The notes under the pieces are model-generated. The model did not search any database and was not told where the DNA came from. It saw only the letters and a program-made list of their open reading frames with translations. A stretch of DNA of 64,000 nt from Rhodobacteraceae bacterium F11138 (GTDB lineage Bacteria; Pseudomonadota; Alphaproteobacteria; Rhodobacterales; Rhodobacteraceae), in assembly GCA_016521575.1 (NCBI GenBank), contig JAEKDP010000006.1:124001-188000 (forward strand). Reading direction: 5' to 3'. Positions 16,669 through 25,100 of the stretch are shown one piece after another. Made by a program: the position numbers and the translations under genes. The stretch's first letter is position 1. The number at the start of each line of letters is the position of its first letter.

Positions 16669-17661
16669 ATGTTCAATGCTTTGATTGTGAACAAGGATGA
16701 AGACAGCGGTCAGACCCGCGCAGAGGTGGCGCAAATCGGGCTGGACGACCTGCCGGAAGGCGAGGTGACGGTTGCGGTGGACTACTCTACGGTCAACTAC
16801 AAGGATGGGCTGTGCATCGGACCGGGCGGCGGATTGGTACGCAACTATCCCCATGTTCCCGGAATAGACTTTGCCGGAACCGTCGAATCCTCATCCGATG
16901 AACGGTACAGTCCGGGCGACAAGGTCGTGCTGACCGGGTGGCGTGTTGGCGAGGCTCATTGGGGCGGCTATGCGCAAAAGGCGCGGGTGCGCGCGGATTG
17001 GCTGGTGCCGCTGCCTGACGGGCTGGACACGCGCGCGGCCATGGCGGTGGGAACCGCCGGGCTGACCGCGATGCTGGCGGTAGTGGCGCTTGAGGATCAC
17101 GGGCTTGCGCCCGGACATGGTCCGGTTCTGGTGACCGGGGCCGCCGGCGGCGTCGGGTCGGTCGCGACCGCAATTCTGGCCAATCTGGGATATGAGGTTG
17201 CGGGCGTGACCGGCCGCCCGGAAACCGCCGACTACCTGAAATCGCTGGGTGCCGCACGGATCGTGGCACGCGAAGAGATCAACGAAACCACCAAGCGTCC
17301 GCTGGAAGGCGAGACTTGGTCCGGATGTGTCGATGCCGTGGGGGGCGCGATGCTGGCCCGGGTTCTGGGCCAGATGAAATACGGGGCTTCGGTTGCTGCT
17401 GTCGGTCTGGCCGGTGGTGCGGCGCTGCCGGCGACCGTCATCCCGTTCCTGCTGCGTGGCGTGAACCTGTTGGGCATCGACAGCGTAATGCAGCCCTATG
17501 ACAACCGGTTGCGGGCCTGGCAGCGGATCGCCGATGACTTGCCGATGGCCAAGCTTGAGCAAATGATACAGCCCGCGTCGCTGGGCGATCTGCCGAAACT
17601 GGGCGCCGACATCCTGCAGGGACGCATCAAGGGCCGGGTGGTTGTCGACGTAAACGGCTGA
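16669..17661 (+). CDS. acuI: Acryloyl-CoA reductase (NADPH), AcuI/YhdH family
   Basis: Medium-chain dehydrogenase/reductase of 330 residues that reduces toxic acryloyl-CoA to propionyl-CoA, the detoxification step of acrylate and DMSP use in marine bacteria. The N-terminus MFNALIVNKDEDSGQ, the YSTVNYKDGL segment and the Rossmann motif VTGAAGGVGSVATAIL (about 150-165) fit AcuI/YhdH closely. No zinc ligands are visible, as expected for this quinone-oxidoreductase-like branch. GAAGGAG 8 bases before the ATG sets the start. It stands alone on its strand and ends at a terminator. It is divergent from a GntR regulator. No DMSP lyase gene is in the window. Confidence 0.9.
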   Translation: MFNALIVNKDEDSGQTRAEVAQIGLDDLPEGEVTVAVDYSTVNYKDGLCIGPGGGLVRNYPHVPGIDFAGTVESSSDERYSPGDKVVLTGWRVGEAHWGGYAQKARVRADWLVPLPDGLDTRAAMAVGTAGLTAMLAVVALEDHGLAPGHGPVLVTGAAGGVGSVATAILANLGYEVAGVTGRPETADYLKSLGAARIVAREEINETTKRPLEGETWSGCVDAVGGAMLARVLGQMKYGASVAAVGLAGGAALPATVIPFLLRGVNLLGIDSVMQPYDNRLRAWQRIADDLPMAKLEQMIQPASLGDLPKLGADILQGRIKGRVVVDVNG

Positions 17662-17760
17662 TGCCGGGTCTGCCTGACTGTCTGGCGGGGCGCAGCCACG
17701 GATGCTGAATCGGCGTCTGGTTGCATATGTCCCGGGGTTCGCGTTACGCTGCTTCCTGTG

Positions 17761-17784
17761 AAGCCGTTCCAATAGAACGGTTTT
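17761..17784 (+). terminator. Rho-independent terminator after acuI
   Basis: Stem of six perfect base pairs CCGTTC/GAACGG (17764-17769 with 17775-17780), extended by three weaker pairs, loop CAATA, then TTTTAC. Confidence 0.65.
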
Positions 17785-17867
17785 ACGGGGCCGGCGTGAC
17801 GCTGCGCGGCCCTGTGCATGCCGGGTGACCGGCGTTGCAGTACATAGACAGCAGGGAGTACTGACCC

Positions 17868-18287
17868 GTGTTCACCAAGATCATGGTGCCGGTCGATCTG
17901 GCTCACGTTGCAAGCATGACGCGCGCGACGAAAGTAGCTGCCGATCTGGCGCTTCTCTATCAGGCCGAGGCCTGTTATGTCGCGGTCACCGCACCGACCC
18001 CCGGTCCGACCGCACACAATCCGCAGGAATTCGCAGCCAAGCTCGAAGCATTCGCGCAGGGCGAGGCCGCTAGCCATGGCCATCGGGTCAGTTCGCACAG
18101 TCTGGTCAGCCATGACCCCGCTGTGGATCTGGATCATGACCTGCTCAAAGCCGTCAAGACGATCCAGGCCGATCTGGTTGTAATGGCCAGCCATGTGCCC
18201 GGTGTCGCGGACTATCTGTTTCCCTCGCATGGCGGCAAGATGGCCAAGCATTCCGACATATCGGTGATGATCATACGCGAATCCTAG
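17868..18287 (+). CDS. Universal stress protein (UspA family)
   Basis: Single Usp domain, 139 residues, starting MFTKIMVPVDLAH with a GTG start after AGGGAGTACTGACCC. The family has a Rossmann-like fold that often binds ATP; here the C-terminal segment VMASHVPGVADYLFPSHGGKMAKHSDISVMIIRES resembles the GxxxxGxxG(S/T) phosphate loop but is degenerate. It is followed after 53 bases by a BCCT carrier in the same direction. A Usp next to an osmolyte transporter recalls TeaD of the Halomonas ectoine TRAP system, where the Usp modulates uptake; the parallel is inference. Confidence 0.88.
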   Translation: MFTKIMVPVDLAHVASMTRATKVAADLALLYQAEACYVAVTAPTPGPTAHNPQEFAAKLEAFAQGEAASHGHRVSSHSLVSHDPAVDLDHDLLKAVKTIQADLVVMASHVPGVADYLFPSHGGKMAKHSDISVMIIRES

Positions 18288-18340
18288 AATCGGTTCGCGT
18301 GGGACGACCGAACCAGAAAGACCAGACACAGGAGGTCAGA

Positions 18341-19975
18341 ATGACCGACGATACAACCAATCAGGGCATACCCGAGCCCGAGGGAGAATCCGATATCATC
18401 GAAACGGATTACGAGATCGGGCAGGACAATTACGAAGGCAGCGTCGGCCCCATCGGTTTTGACATTCACAATCCGGTGTTTGTGGTGTCCGGTGCAACCA
18501 TTGTCCTGTTCGTGTTCTACGCGCTTGCCCTGCCGGAACATGCCAGCACCTTTTTCGGATGGCTGCGCCCGGCGGTGACGTCCAGCTTTGACTGGTTCTT
18601 CTTTGCGGCGGCGGACATCTTCGTGCTGTTCTGTCTGTTCCTGATCGTGTCTCCTTTTGGCCGGGTTCGCCTGGGCGGCGTCGATGCCACGCCGGACTAT
18701 TCCTATATCGGGTGGTTCGCGATGCTGTTTGCCGCCGGCATGGGCATCGGGCTGATGTTCTATGGCGTGTCCGAGCCGATGAGCCACTATTCGACCGCAT
18801 TCGGAGGCATCGCCACCGAGGACGGCGTTCGAACCGACTGGGCGCCTCTGGGGGCTGCGGCCGGGGATCAGGCCGCGGCGGTCCGTCTGGGCATGGCGGC
18901 AACGATTTTTCACTGGGGTCTGCATCCCTGGGCCATCTATGCCATCGTGGCTTTGTCGCTGGCGCTGTTCACCTATAACAAGGGGCTGCCGCTGACGATC
19001 CGTTCGGCCTTCTATCCGATCTTCGGAGAACGGGTCTGGGGCTGGACCGGACATATCATCGACACGCTGGCGGTGTTTGCGACCCTGTTCGGACTGGCAA
19101 CGTCGCTGGGGTTCGGTGCGACGCAGGCCAATGCCGGGTTGAATGAGCTGTTCGGCATTCCCGTTGGATCCACGACCGAGGTGATCCTGATCACGGCGAT
19201 CACCGCTGTCGCCCTGGTATCGGTGGTGCGTGGATTGGACGGCGGCGTCAAGATTCTGTCTGAAATCAACATGGGTCTTGCCTTTGTGCTGCTCATTTTC
19301 GTGCTGCTTGTCGGCCCGACGATGGTCGTACTGACCGGGTTCGTGGACAGCCTCGTGGCCTATATCGAATATCTGCCTGCCCTGGCCAATCCGTTCGGGC
19401 GCGAGGATGTGAACTTCAGCCAGGGCTGGACCGCGTTCTACTGGGCGTGGTGGATCAGCTGGTCGCCCTTTGTCGGCATGTTCATCGCCCGGGTCAGCCG
19501 TGGCCGCACGGTCCGCGAGTTCGTGATCTGCGTTCTGTTGATTCCGTCGCTGGTCTGCGTTCTGTGGATGAGCGTGTTTGGCGGAACCGCAATTCAGCAG
19601 GTTGTCGTGGACGGGTTCACCGGCGCGCAGGACGCGGCGCTGGAACTGAAGCTGTTCAAGATGCTGGGTGAATTGCCGCTGGCGTCGATCACTTCCTTCG
19701 TCGGAATCGTTCTGGTTGTCGTGTTCTTCGTGACCTCCTCGGATTCGGGTTCGTTGGTGATCGATACGATCACGGCCGGCGGCAAGGTCGATGCGCCGGT
19801 GCCCCAGCGTGTGTTCTGGTGCATATTCGAGGGCGCGGTTGCCATCGTGCTGTTGCTGGGCGGCGGTTTGGCCGCGTTGCAGGCGATGGTCATCTCGACC
19901 GGGCTGCCGTTCACGGTCGTGCTGCTGCTGATGTGCTGGGCGATCTACAAGGGCCTCAGCACCGAAGCGCGGTGA
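18341..19975 (+). CDS. BCCT family betaine/choline/carnitine-type transporter
   Basis: Secondary transporter of 544 residues with about twelve membrane helices. The family takes up quaternary ammonium and related sulfonium compounds such as glycine betaine, choline, carnitine and DMSP, by sodium or proton symport. The BCCT signature is clear in WAWWISWSPFVGMFIARV, followed by SRGRTVREF; the tryptophan-rich substrate box is therefore intact. GGAGGT just before the ATG at 18341 sets the start. The short N-terminal tail is acidic (EPEGESDIIETD) and there is no long C-terminal osmosensor extension. It is preceded by a Usp gene and ends at a very strong terminator. The substrate cannot be fixed from sequence; the near acuI makes DMSP a candidate. 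Confidence 0.92.
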   Translation: MTDDTTNQGIPEPEGESDIIETDYEIGQDNYEGSVGPIGFDIHNPVFVVSGATIVLFVFYALALPEHASTFFGWLRPAVTSSFDWFFFAAADIFVLFCLFLIVSPFGRVRLGGVDATPDYSYIGWFAMLFAAGMGIGLMFYGVSEPMSHYSTAFGGIATEDGVRTDWAPLGAAAGDQAAAVRLGMAATIFHWGLHPWAIYAIVALSLALFTYNKGLPLTIRSAFYPIFGERVWGWTGHIIDTLAVFATLFGLATSLGFGATQANAGLNELFGIPVGSTTEVILITAITAVALVSVVRGLDGGVKILSEINMGLAFVLLIFVLLVGPTMVVLTGFVDSLVAYIEYLPALANPFGREDVNFSQGWTAFYWAWWISWSPFVGMFIARVSRGRTVREFVICVLLIPSLVCVLWMSVFGGTAIQQVVVDGFTGAQDAALELKLFKMLGELPLASITSFVGIVLVVVFFVTSSDSGSLVIDTITAGGKVDAPVPQRVFWCIFEGAVAIVLLLGGGLAALQAMVISTGLPFTVVLLLMCWAIYKGLSTEAR

Positions 19976-19992
19976 CGGGCAACCCGGAATTG

Positions 19993-20024
19993 AAACGCCC
20001 CGGTCGAAAGACCGGGGCGTTTTG
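19993..20024. terminator. Strong bidirectional terminator
   Basis: Thirteen-base-pair perfect stem (19993-20005 with 20010-20022) closed by a GAAA tetraloop, A-rich left flank and TTT right flank. It serves the BCCT gene and the convergent VOC gene. Confidence 0.9.
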
Positions 20025-20027
20025 CGT

Positions 20028-20402
20028 TCATTTGTGCTGTTCGAAGAACCCGACTGAATTGCCATCCGGATCCTTGGTATAAAAAAACCGCCCCGGCGGG
20101 ATGTCGATGACCGGCGAGATCACATCCCCTCCGGCCCGCTCGACCCGTTCCAGCGCGTCTTCCAGCGTGCCGTCGCAGGCCAGATGCAGGGTCGGGCCGC
20201 GCCCGTCACCCGCCGGTGTGCCGGGATAAAGATGCAGGGCAACGCCATTGTCCAGGGTTTGAACCACGGCAATGGGGTTGGGGCCGGTGTCGTCGCGCGT
20301 CCATGTGCCGCCGGTTGTTGCGGTGTAATATGCGATCGCCTTGTCCAGGTCCGAAACCGGAAGCTCGGCCCAGACCAGCGCGTGCGGGGGGTGAAATGTC
20401 AT
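20028..20402 (-). CDS. VOC family protein (glyoxalase/bleomycin-resistance fold)
   Basis: Protein of 124 residues with the two beta-alpha-beta-beta-beta modules of the vicinal-oxygen-chelate superfamily: LVWAELPVSDLDKAIAYYTA at the start and PGRFFYTKDPDGNSVGFFEQ at the end. AAAGGAAATCGC before the ATG at 20402 supports the start. Metal-binding positions cannot be confirmed from one sequence. Members act as lyases, dioxygenases or binding proteins, so no reaction is assigned. Confidence 0.85.
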   Translation of the reverse strand: MTFHPPHALVWAELPVSDLDKAIAYYTATTGGTWTRDDTGPNPIAVVQTLDNGVALHLYPGTPAGDGRGPTLHLACDGTLEDALERVERAGGDVISPVIDIPPGRFFYTKDPDGNSVGFFEQHK

Positions 20403-20533
20403 GCGATTTCCTTTCTTGGCTGACCTGCTCAATCTGCCATGGGCTGATGCCAGTCCGTGGCATCAAGCGCGGTGCTTGACCTTGTTGCTTTGGAACGGCA
20501 TCCATTCTGCAGCAGAATATTCGGGGTGGCTCA

Positions 20534-21757
20534 ATGGATTTGGATATCGATTTCGTGCGCGCGCAATTTCCCGCGTTTGGCGAAGCCGCGTTGCAGGGGC
20601 AGGCGTTCTTTGAAAACGCCGGCGGGTCCTATACCTGCAAACCGGTGATCGACCGGCTGACGCGCTATTATCTGCAGCGCAAGGTGCAGCCCTATGCGCC
20701 CTATTCGGCCAGTCAGCTGGCAGGTCAGGAAATGGACGAGGCACGGGCGCGGATGGCGGCGATCCTGGGCGTTGAGCCGGATGAGTTGAGCTTTGGCCCC
20801 AGCACCTCGCAGAATACCTATGTTCTGGCGCAAGCCTTTGGCGAGTGGATGAAACCGGGCGAAGCCATCGTGGTCACCAATCAGGATCACGAAGCCAACA
20901 GCGGCAGCTGGCGACGTCTGGCGGATCGCGGCATCGAGATTCGCGAATGGCGGATCGACCGGGACAGCGGACATCTTGACCCGGGCGATCTGGAGAACCT
21001 GCTGGACGACAAGGTGCGGCTGGTCTGCTTTCCGCATTGCTCGAACGTGGTGGGCGAGATCAACCCGGTGACCGAGATCACCGCCATGGCCCATGCTGCG
21101 GGTGCGTTTGTCTGCGTGGACGGTGTGTCTTATGCGCCGCACGGGTTTTGCGACATCGGGCAGTTGGGGCCCGACATTTACCTGTTCTCGGCCTACAAGA
21201 CCTATGGCCCGCATCAGGGGCTGATGGTGATCCGGCGCAGCCTGGGACAGATGCTGCCGAACCAGGGGCACTATTTCAACGCGGACACGCTGTATAAACG
21301 CTTCACCCCGGCCGGGCCCGATCACGCGCAGATTGCCGCCTGCGCAGGAATGGCGGATTATGTCGATGCCCTGTGCGATCATCACGGCGGCCCCAAGGGC
21401 GGCGCGGTGGAGCGGGGCACGTTTGTCCATGACCTGATGCGCGCGCATGAGGTGACCCTGTTGCAACCGCTTCTGGATGCTCTCAAGGACCGCAATGCGG
21501 TGCGGTTGCTGGGGCCGTCGGATGCCGATGTACGGGCACCGACCGTTGCGCTGATGCTGAACCGGGATGCCGGGCAGGCGGCGGCCGAACTGGCCGATCA
21601 CGGCATCATGGCGGGGGGCGGCGATTTCTATGCGGTTCGGCCTCTGCAGGCCATGGGCGTGGATATGGATCGCGGTGTCCTGCGTCTGAGCTTCACGCAT
21701 TACACGTCCCAGGCGGAGATGGACAAGCTTCTGACAGCGCTGGACCGCGTTCTTTGA
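20534..21757 (+). CDS. Class V aminotransferase-fold PLP enzyme
   Basis: PLP enzyme of 407 residues in the cysteine-desulfurase/isopenicillin-epimerase branch of fold type I. The PLP Lys is K222 in FSAYKTYGPHQG, and the Asp that holds the pyridine nitrogen is D196 in VCVDGVSYAPHG. The N-terminus MDLDIDFVRAQFPAF and the FGPSTSQNTYVL segment are typical of SufS-like relatives of unknown substrate (selenocysteine-lyase-like). No conserved sulfur-accepting Cys loop was identified near the C-terminus, so desulfurase activity should not be assumed. The gene is followed by the photolyase gene in the same direction. Confidence 0.85.
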   Translation: MDLDIDFVRAQFPAFGEAALQGQAFFENAGGSYTCKPVIDRLTRYYLQRKVQPYAPYSASQLAGQEMDEARARMAAILGVEPDELSFGPSTSQNTYVLAQAFGEWMKPGEAIVVTNQDHEANSGSWRRLADRGIEIREWRIDRDSGHLDPGDLENLLDDKVRLVCFPHCSNVVGEINPVTEITAMAHAAGAFVCVDGVSYAPHGFCDIGQLGPDIYLFSAYKTYGPHQGLMVIRRSLGQMLPNQGHYFNADTLYKRFTPAGPDHAQIAACAGMADYVDALCDHHGGPKGGAVERGTFVHDLMRAHEVTLLQPLLDALKDRNAVRLLGPSDADVRAPTVALMLNRDAGQAAAELADHGIMAGGGDFYAVRPLQAMGVDMDRGVLRLSFTHYTSQAEMDKLLTALDRVL

Positions 21758-21802
21758 TCTGTTTCGCTGCGCCGGATCCGTCTGTGGGCAAGGGCACATG
21801 AC

Positions 21803-23224
21803 ATGAGCGATACATCCCCGATTCTGTTGTGGTTCCGGCGCGATCTGCGGCTTGGCGATCATCCGGCCCTCGGGGCGGCCTGCGCCACGGGGCGTCCGGT
21901 GATCCCGGTGTTTGTGCTGGACCCGCAGACTGAAACCCTGGGCGCGGCTGCCCGGTTTCGCCTGGGGATGGGGCTGGAGAAATTTGCCGAGGCGCTTGGG
22001 GACCGGGGCAGTCGCTTGAGTCTGCGGCGAGGGCCGGCGCTTGAGGAACTGCAGCGGCTGATAAAACAGACCGGTGCCAGCGCGGTATGGTGGTCACGTC
22101 TGTATGACCCGGCGTCGATTGCACGGGATTCCGATGTAAAGGCCGAACTGACGGAACAGGGCATCGACACCCGTTCGTTCGGCGGACACCTGATGTTCGA
22201 ACCCTGGAGCGTCCAGAGCGGTGCTGGCGGATACTACAAGGTTTTCACCCCGATGTGGAACGCGGTGAGAGGGCGCGATGTCGATGCGCCGGCTGCGCCG
22301 CCGGGGCGCATTCCGGCACCGACCCAATGGCCGCAATCCGACAAGCTGGCGGATTGGGCGCTGGATCGTGCGATGGGGCGCGGCGCCGCGGTGGTGCGCA
22401 AACATGTGCTGGCGAGCGAAGACGCAGCACTGGATCGGCTGGATGCGTTCATCGAGGATGCCTTCGACACCTATGCCGAGCGCCGCAACCTGCCGGCGGT
22501 TCAGGGAACGTCGGATCTGTCCGGGCATCTGAGTCTGGGCGAGATAAGCCCGCACAGGTGTTGGCATGCCGCACTGCGCGCCGAGGATGAGGGCAAGCCG
22601 GATACGCAGACCTTTCGCAAGGAACTGGTCTGGCGCGAGTTCGCCTATCATTTGATGTATCACACGCCGCATATCCTGACCGAAAACTGGAAGCCGGACT
22701 GGGACCGGTTTCCTTGGCGCACCGATCCAGACGACCCAAGGGTGCTGGCGTGGAAACAGGGGCGGACCGGTATCGCCTTTGTCGACGCGGCCATGCGCGA
22801 AATGTATGTCACCGGACGGATGCACAACCGGGGCCGCATGATCGTCGCAAGCTATTTGACCAAACATCTGATGTGTCACTGGAAAATCGGGATGGATTGG
22901 TTTGCGGACTGTCTGGTGGACTGGGATCCCGCCAGCAATGCGATGGGGTGGCAATGGTCCGCCGGTTCCGGACCGGATGCGACCCCTTACTTCCGGGTGT
23001 TCAACCCGGTGACGCAGCTGGACAAGTTCGATCCCGACCGAGACTATGTGCGGCGCTGGATCGCCGAAGGCCACGACACACCCAGCTCCACGGCGATGGA
23101 CTATTTCGATGCGGTGCCGCGCCGCTGGAACCTGGATCCTGGTGCTGCGTACCCCGATCCCATCGTTACACCGGGCGAGGGGCGGCAAGCGGCTTTGTCC
23201 GCCTATGAAAACCGTCCCTTCTGA
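21803..23224 (+). CDS. phrB: Deoxyribodipyrimidine photolyase
   Basis: DNA photolyase/cryptochrome family, 473 residues. The N-terminal antenna domain starts ILLWFRRDLRLGDHPAL. The C-terminal FAD domain includes ELVWREFAYHLMYH, GRTGIAFVDAAMREM, TGRMHNRGRMIVAS and WQWSAGSGPDATPYFRVFNP, which are the FAD-binding and DNA-contact motifs of class I CPD photolyases. The enzyme reverses UV dimers using blue light. AAGGGCACATGAC precedes the ATG. It is followed by a cyclopropane-fatty-acid-synthase-like gene, a pairing I know from other Proteobacteria with light-induced operons; no sigma-E-type promoter could be confirmed. Confidence 0.95.
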   Translation: MSDTSPILLWFRRDLRLGDHPALGAACATGRPVIPVFVLDPQTETLGAAARFRLGMGLEKFAEALGDRGSRLSLRRGPALEELQRLIKQTGASAVWWSRLYDPASIARDSDVKAELTEQGIDTRSFGGHLMFEPWSVQSGAGGYYKVFTPMWNAVRGRDVDAPAAPPGRIPAPTQWPQSDKLADWALDRAMGRGAAVVRKHVLASEDAALDRLDAFIEDAFDTYAERRNLPAVQGTSDLSGHLSLGEISPHRCWHAALRAEDEGKPDTQTFRKELVWREFAYHLMYHTPHILTENWKPDWDRFPWRTDPDDPRVLAWKQGRTGIAFVDAAMREMYVTGRMHNRGRMIVASYLTKHLMCHWKIGMDWFADCLVDWDPASNAMGWQWSAGSGPDATPYFRVFNPVTQLDKFDPDRDYVRRWIAEGHDTPSSTAMDYFDAVPRRWNLDPGAAYPDPIVTPGEGRQAALSAYENRPF

Positions 23225-23301
23225 GCAGGCGCATGCAGTGGCTTGCCTGAATGGCCGTTTGGTTCTAACCTCTCGGGCTGAAACCGCTTTGGGAGGGGCG
23301 G

Positions 23302-24510
23302 ATGGTACTGACATCGACACAGGGGCAGGACAACCTGCCACGGTACTTTGCTCAGGTGATGGAGAGGCTTCAGCACCTTGAACAGGGGCGGCTGGATATC
23401 CGGCTGGCCGATGGGCGCATGTTCCGCCTGGAAGGTGCGAAACCGGGACCGGTGGCGCAGCTGGATGTGCATCATCCCGAACTGTTTTCTCGGCTGGTGC
23501 GCGAAGGCGATCTGGGATTTTGCGATGCCTATCTGGACAACTGGTGGAGCACGCCCGATCTGCAGGCCTTCATGGATCTTGTGCATCTGGGCAACGATAC
23601 GATCTATGACGGGTTCCCGGGCATGGCTCTGGTGCGGGCCTATGAGAAACTGCGGTTCTGGATGCAGCGCAACCACCGTGCCCAGGCGCGCAAGAACATC
23701 AGCTATCACTATGACCTGGGCAATGACTTCTACAAGCTGTGGCTGGACGACACCATGACCTATTCCAGCGCCTTGTTCCGGACCGGACAGGAAAGCCTGG
23801 AGGCGGCGCAGATCGCCAAATATGCCAGCCTGATCGACCAGATGGGGGCACGGCCCGGGGACCACATCCTGGAAATCGGCAGCGGCTGGGGCGGCTTTGC
23901 GGAATATGCGGCACGGGAATGCGGGCTGCGGGTCACAGGGCTGACGATCAGTCAGGAGCAGTTGAAGTTTTCGACAGAACGCATTGAAAAAGCAGGTTTG
24001 TCCGGGCGGGTCTCTTTCAAGCTGCAGGATTATCGCGATGAGCGGGGCAGCTATGACGGGATCGCCAGTATCGAAATGTTCGAAGCCGTCGGCGAAAAAT
24101 ACTGGCCGGTCTATTTTGAAACCGTGCGCGACAGGTTGAAACCGGGCCGCAACGCGACCCTGCAGATCATTACCGTCGCCGACCGGCGCTGGAAAGTGTA
24201 CAGGCGAGGGGTTGATTTCATACAGAAATACATCTTTCCCGGCGGCATGCTGCCAGCGCCTTCGGTACTGCGCGAGCAGATTGAAAAGGCCGGTCTGAAC
24301 GTGGCGCGGTCGCTGGAATTCGGGTCCAGCTATGATCTGACGCTGCGGCGCTGGCACCAGACCTTCAACGCCAGATGGGACCGGATCGCGCAGCTGGGAT
24401 TCGATGACAGGTTTCGGCGCATGTGGAATTTCTATCTGACCTCTTGCGCTGCCGCCTTTGACAGTTCCAACGTGGACGTGACACAGATTACAGTATCCCG
24501 CCGTGCCTAG
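23302..24510 (+). CDS. Cyclopropane-fatty-acyl-phospholipid synthase family methyltransferase
   Basis: SAM-dependent enzyme of 402 residues. The N-terminal lipid-binding region (YLDNWWSTPDLQAF) is followed by the methyltransferase domain with NISYHYDLGNDFYKLWLD, SAM motif ILEIGSGWGGFAEYAAR, and FIQKYIFPGGMLPAPS, all of the CFA synthase family. Such enzymes methylenate or methylate unsaturated acyl chains in membrane phospholipids. The length is standard. Genuine cyclopropane formation is not certain, as some family members make furan or methylated fatty acids. GGAGGGGCGG stands directly before the ATG. trgA follows after 15 bases. Confidence 0.9.
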   Translation: MVLTSTQGQDNLPRYFAQVMERLQHLEQGRLDIRLADGRMFRLEGAKPGPVAQLDVHHPELFSRLVREGDLGFCDAYLDNWWSTPDLQAFMDLVHLGNDTIYDGFPGMALVRAYEKLRFWMQRNHRAQARKNISYHYDLGNDFYKLWLDDTMTYSSALFRTGQESLEAAQIAKYASLIDQMGARPGDHILEIGSGWGGFAEYAARECGLRVTGLTISQEQLKFSTERIEKAGLSGRVSFKLQDYRDERGSYDGIASIEMFEAVGEKYWPVYFETVRDRLKPGRNATLQIITVADRRWKVYRRGVDFIQKYIFPGGMLPAPSVLREQIEKAGLNVARSLEFGSSYDLTLRRWHQTFNARWDRIAQLGFDDRFRRMWNFYLTSCAAAFDSSNVDVTQITVSRRA

Positions 24511-24525
24511 GACCTGATTGCCCCG

Positions 24526-24966
24526 ATGCCGAACGCTGCCCGCCTTGTCGCCGCGACCTGTCTTGCGCTGCTGGCGTTTGTCGTGTCGGGCCAGGTGATG
24601 GACCTGATGCCGGCCGGCACGGGGTTTGGGTATTTCACCTGGGTGAATGTGACGCTGGGCGTTCTGGTGGGGTGGATCGTGATGGGCAAGCGGGCCGGGC
24701 GCGGAACCACCGCCGCCATCAACAACGGGCTGACCGGCGCGGTGGTGTTGGTGTTCTGGGCACTGTTTGTCCAGGGCGGATATGAAATGGTGCGTCAGGC
24801 GCTGCGCAACCGGTTCGACAGCCCGCTCGAGGCCGTGCTGGGCATTTTCAGGAATGGTGCGGATTTCGCGGCCATCCTGATCGCGCCCAATGTGCTGGCC
24901 GCCATCGTGATCGGCGGCATATTGGCCGGGCTGGCGACAGAACAGGCGTGGCGGCGCTGGCGCTGA
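24526..24966 (+). CDS. trgA: TrgA family membrane protein
   Basis: Inner-membrane protein of 146 residues with four predicted helices (about 5-22, 35-52, 68-85 and 115-138). It matches TrgA, named from the Rhodobacter sphaeroides tellurite-resistance locus trgAB, where cysK lies nearby; here cysK is again the next gene. The biochemical role is unknown. The companion NUDIX-type trgB is not seen in this window. The segment WVNVTLGVLVGWIVMGKRAGRG is characteristic. It follows the CFA-synthase-like gene with 15 bases between, so they are probably one operon. Confidence 0.82.
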   Translation: MPNAARLVAATCLALLAFVVSGQVMDLMPAGTGFGYFTWVNVTLGVLVGWIVMGKRAGRGTTAAINNGLTGAVVLVFWALFVQGGYEMVRQALRNRFDSPLEAVLGIFRNGADFAAILIAPNVLAAIVIGGILAGLATEQAWRRWR

Positions 24967-25004
24967 AACCAGATCGTGACCGGGTTTGGACGTTCTGTTC
25001 TTTT

Positions 25005-25032
25005 GCGCGCAGGCACGCGGGTGTCTGCGCGC
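25005..25032 (+). promoter_or_regulatory. Strong hairpin in the trgA-cysK gap
   Basis: A 12-bp stem (25005-25016 with 25021-25032, one G-U pair) with a GCGG tetraloop sits 68 bases before the cysK start. No T tract follows, so it is not a standard terminator. TTTT precedes it on the plus strand. It may stabilise or process the mRNA. Confidence 0.45.
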
Positions 25033-25100
25033 GCGTCGACGGTTGAGATCGGCCCTGAGCGGGGATACAGGTGGTGACACCAAACAAGGATGGAACGTCG

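Noticed and set aside
18284-20065. Minus-strand frame of about 590 codons opposite the BCCT gene
   Set aside because: The product is full of His, Gln, Arg and Asp, as expected from reading membrane-protein codons backwards, and the BCCT signature is on the plus strand.
20534-21757. Calling the class V enzyme a cysteine desulfurase
   Set aside because: No active-site Cys loop or Fe-S assembly neighbour was found; only the PLP fold is supported.
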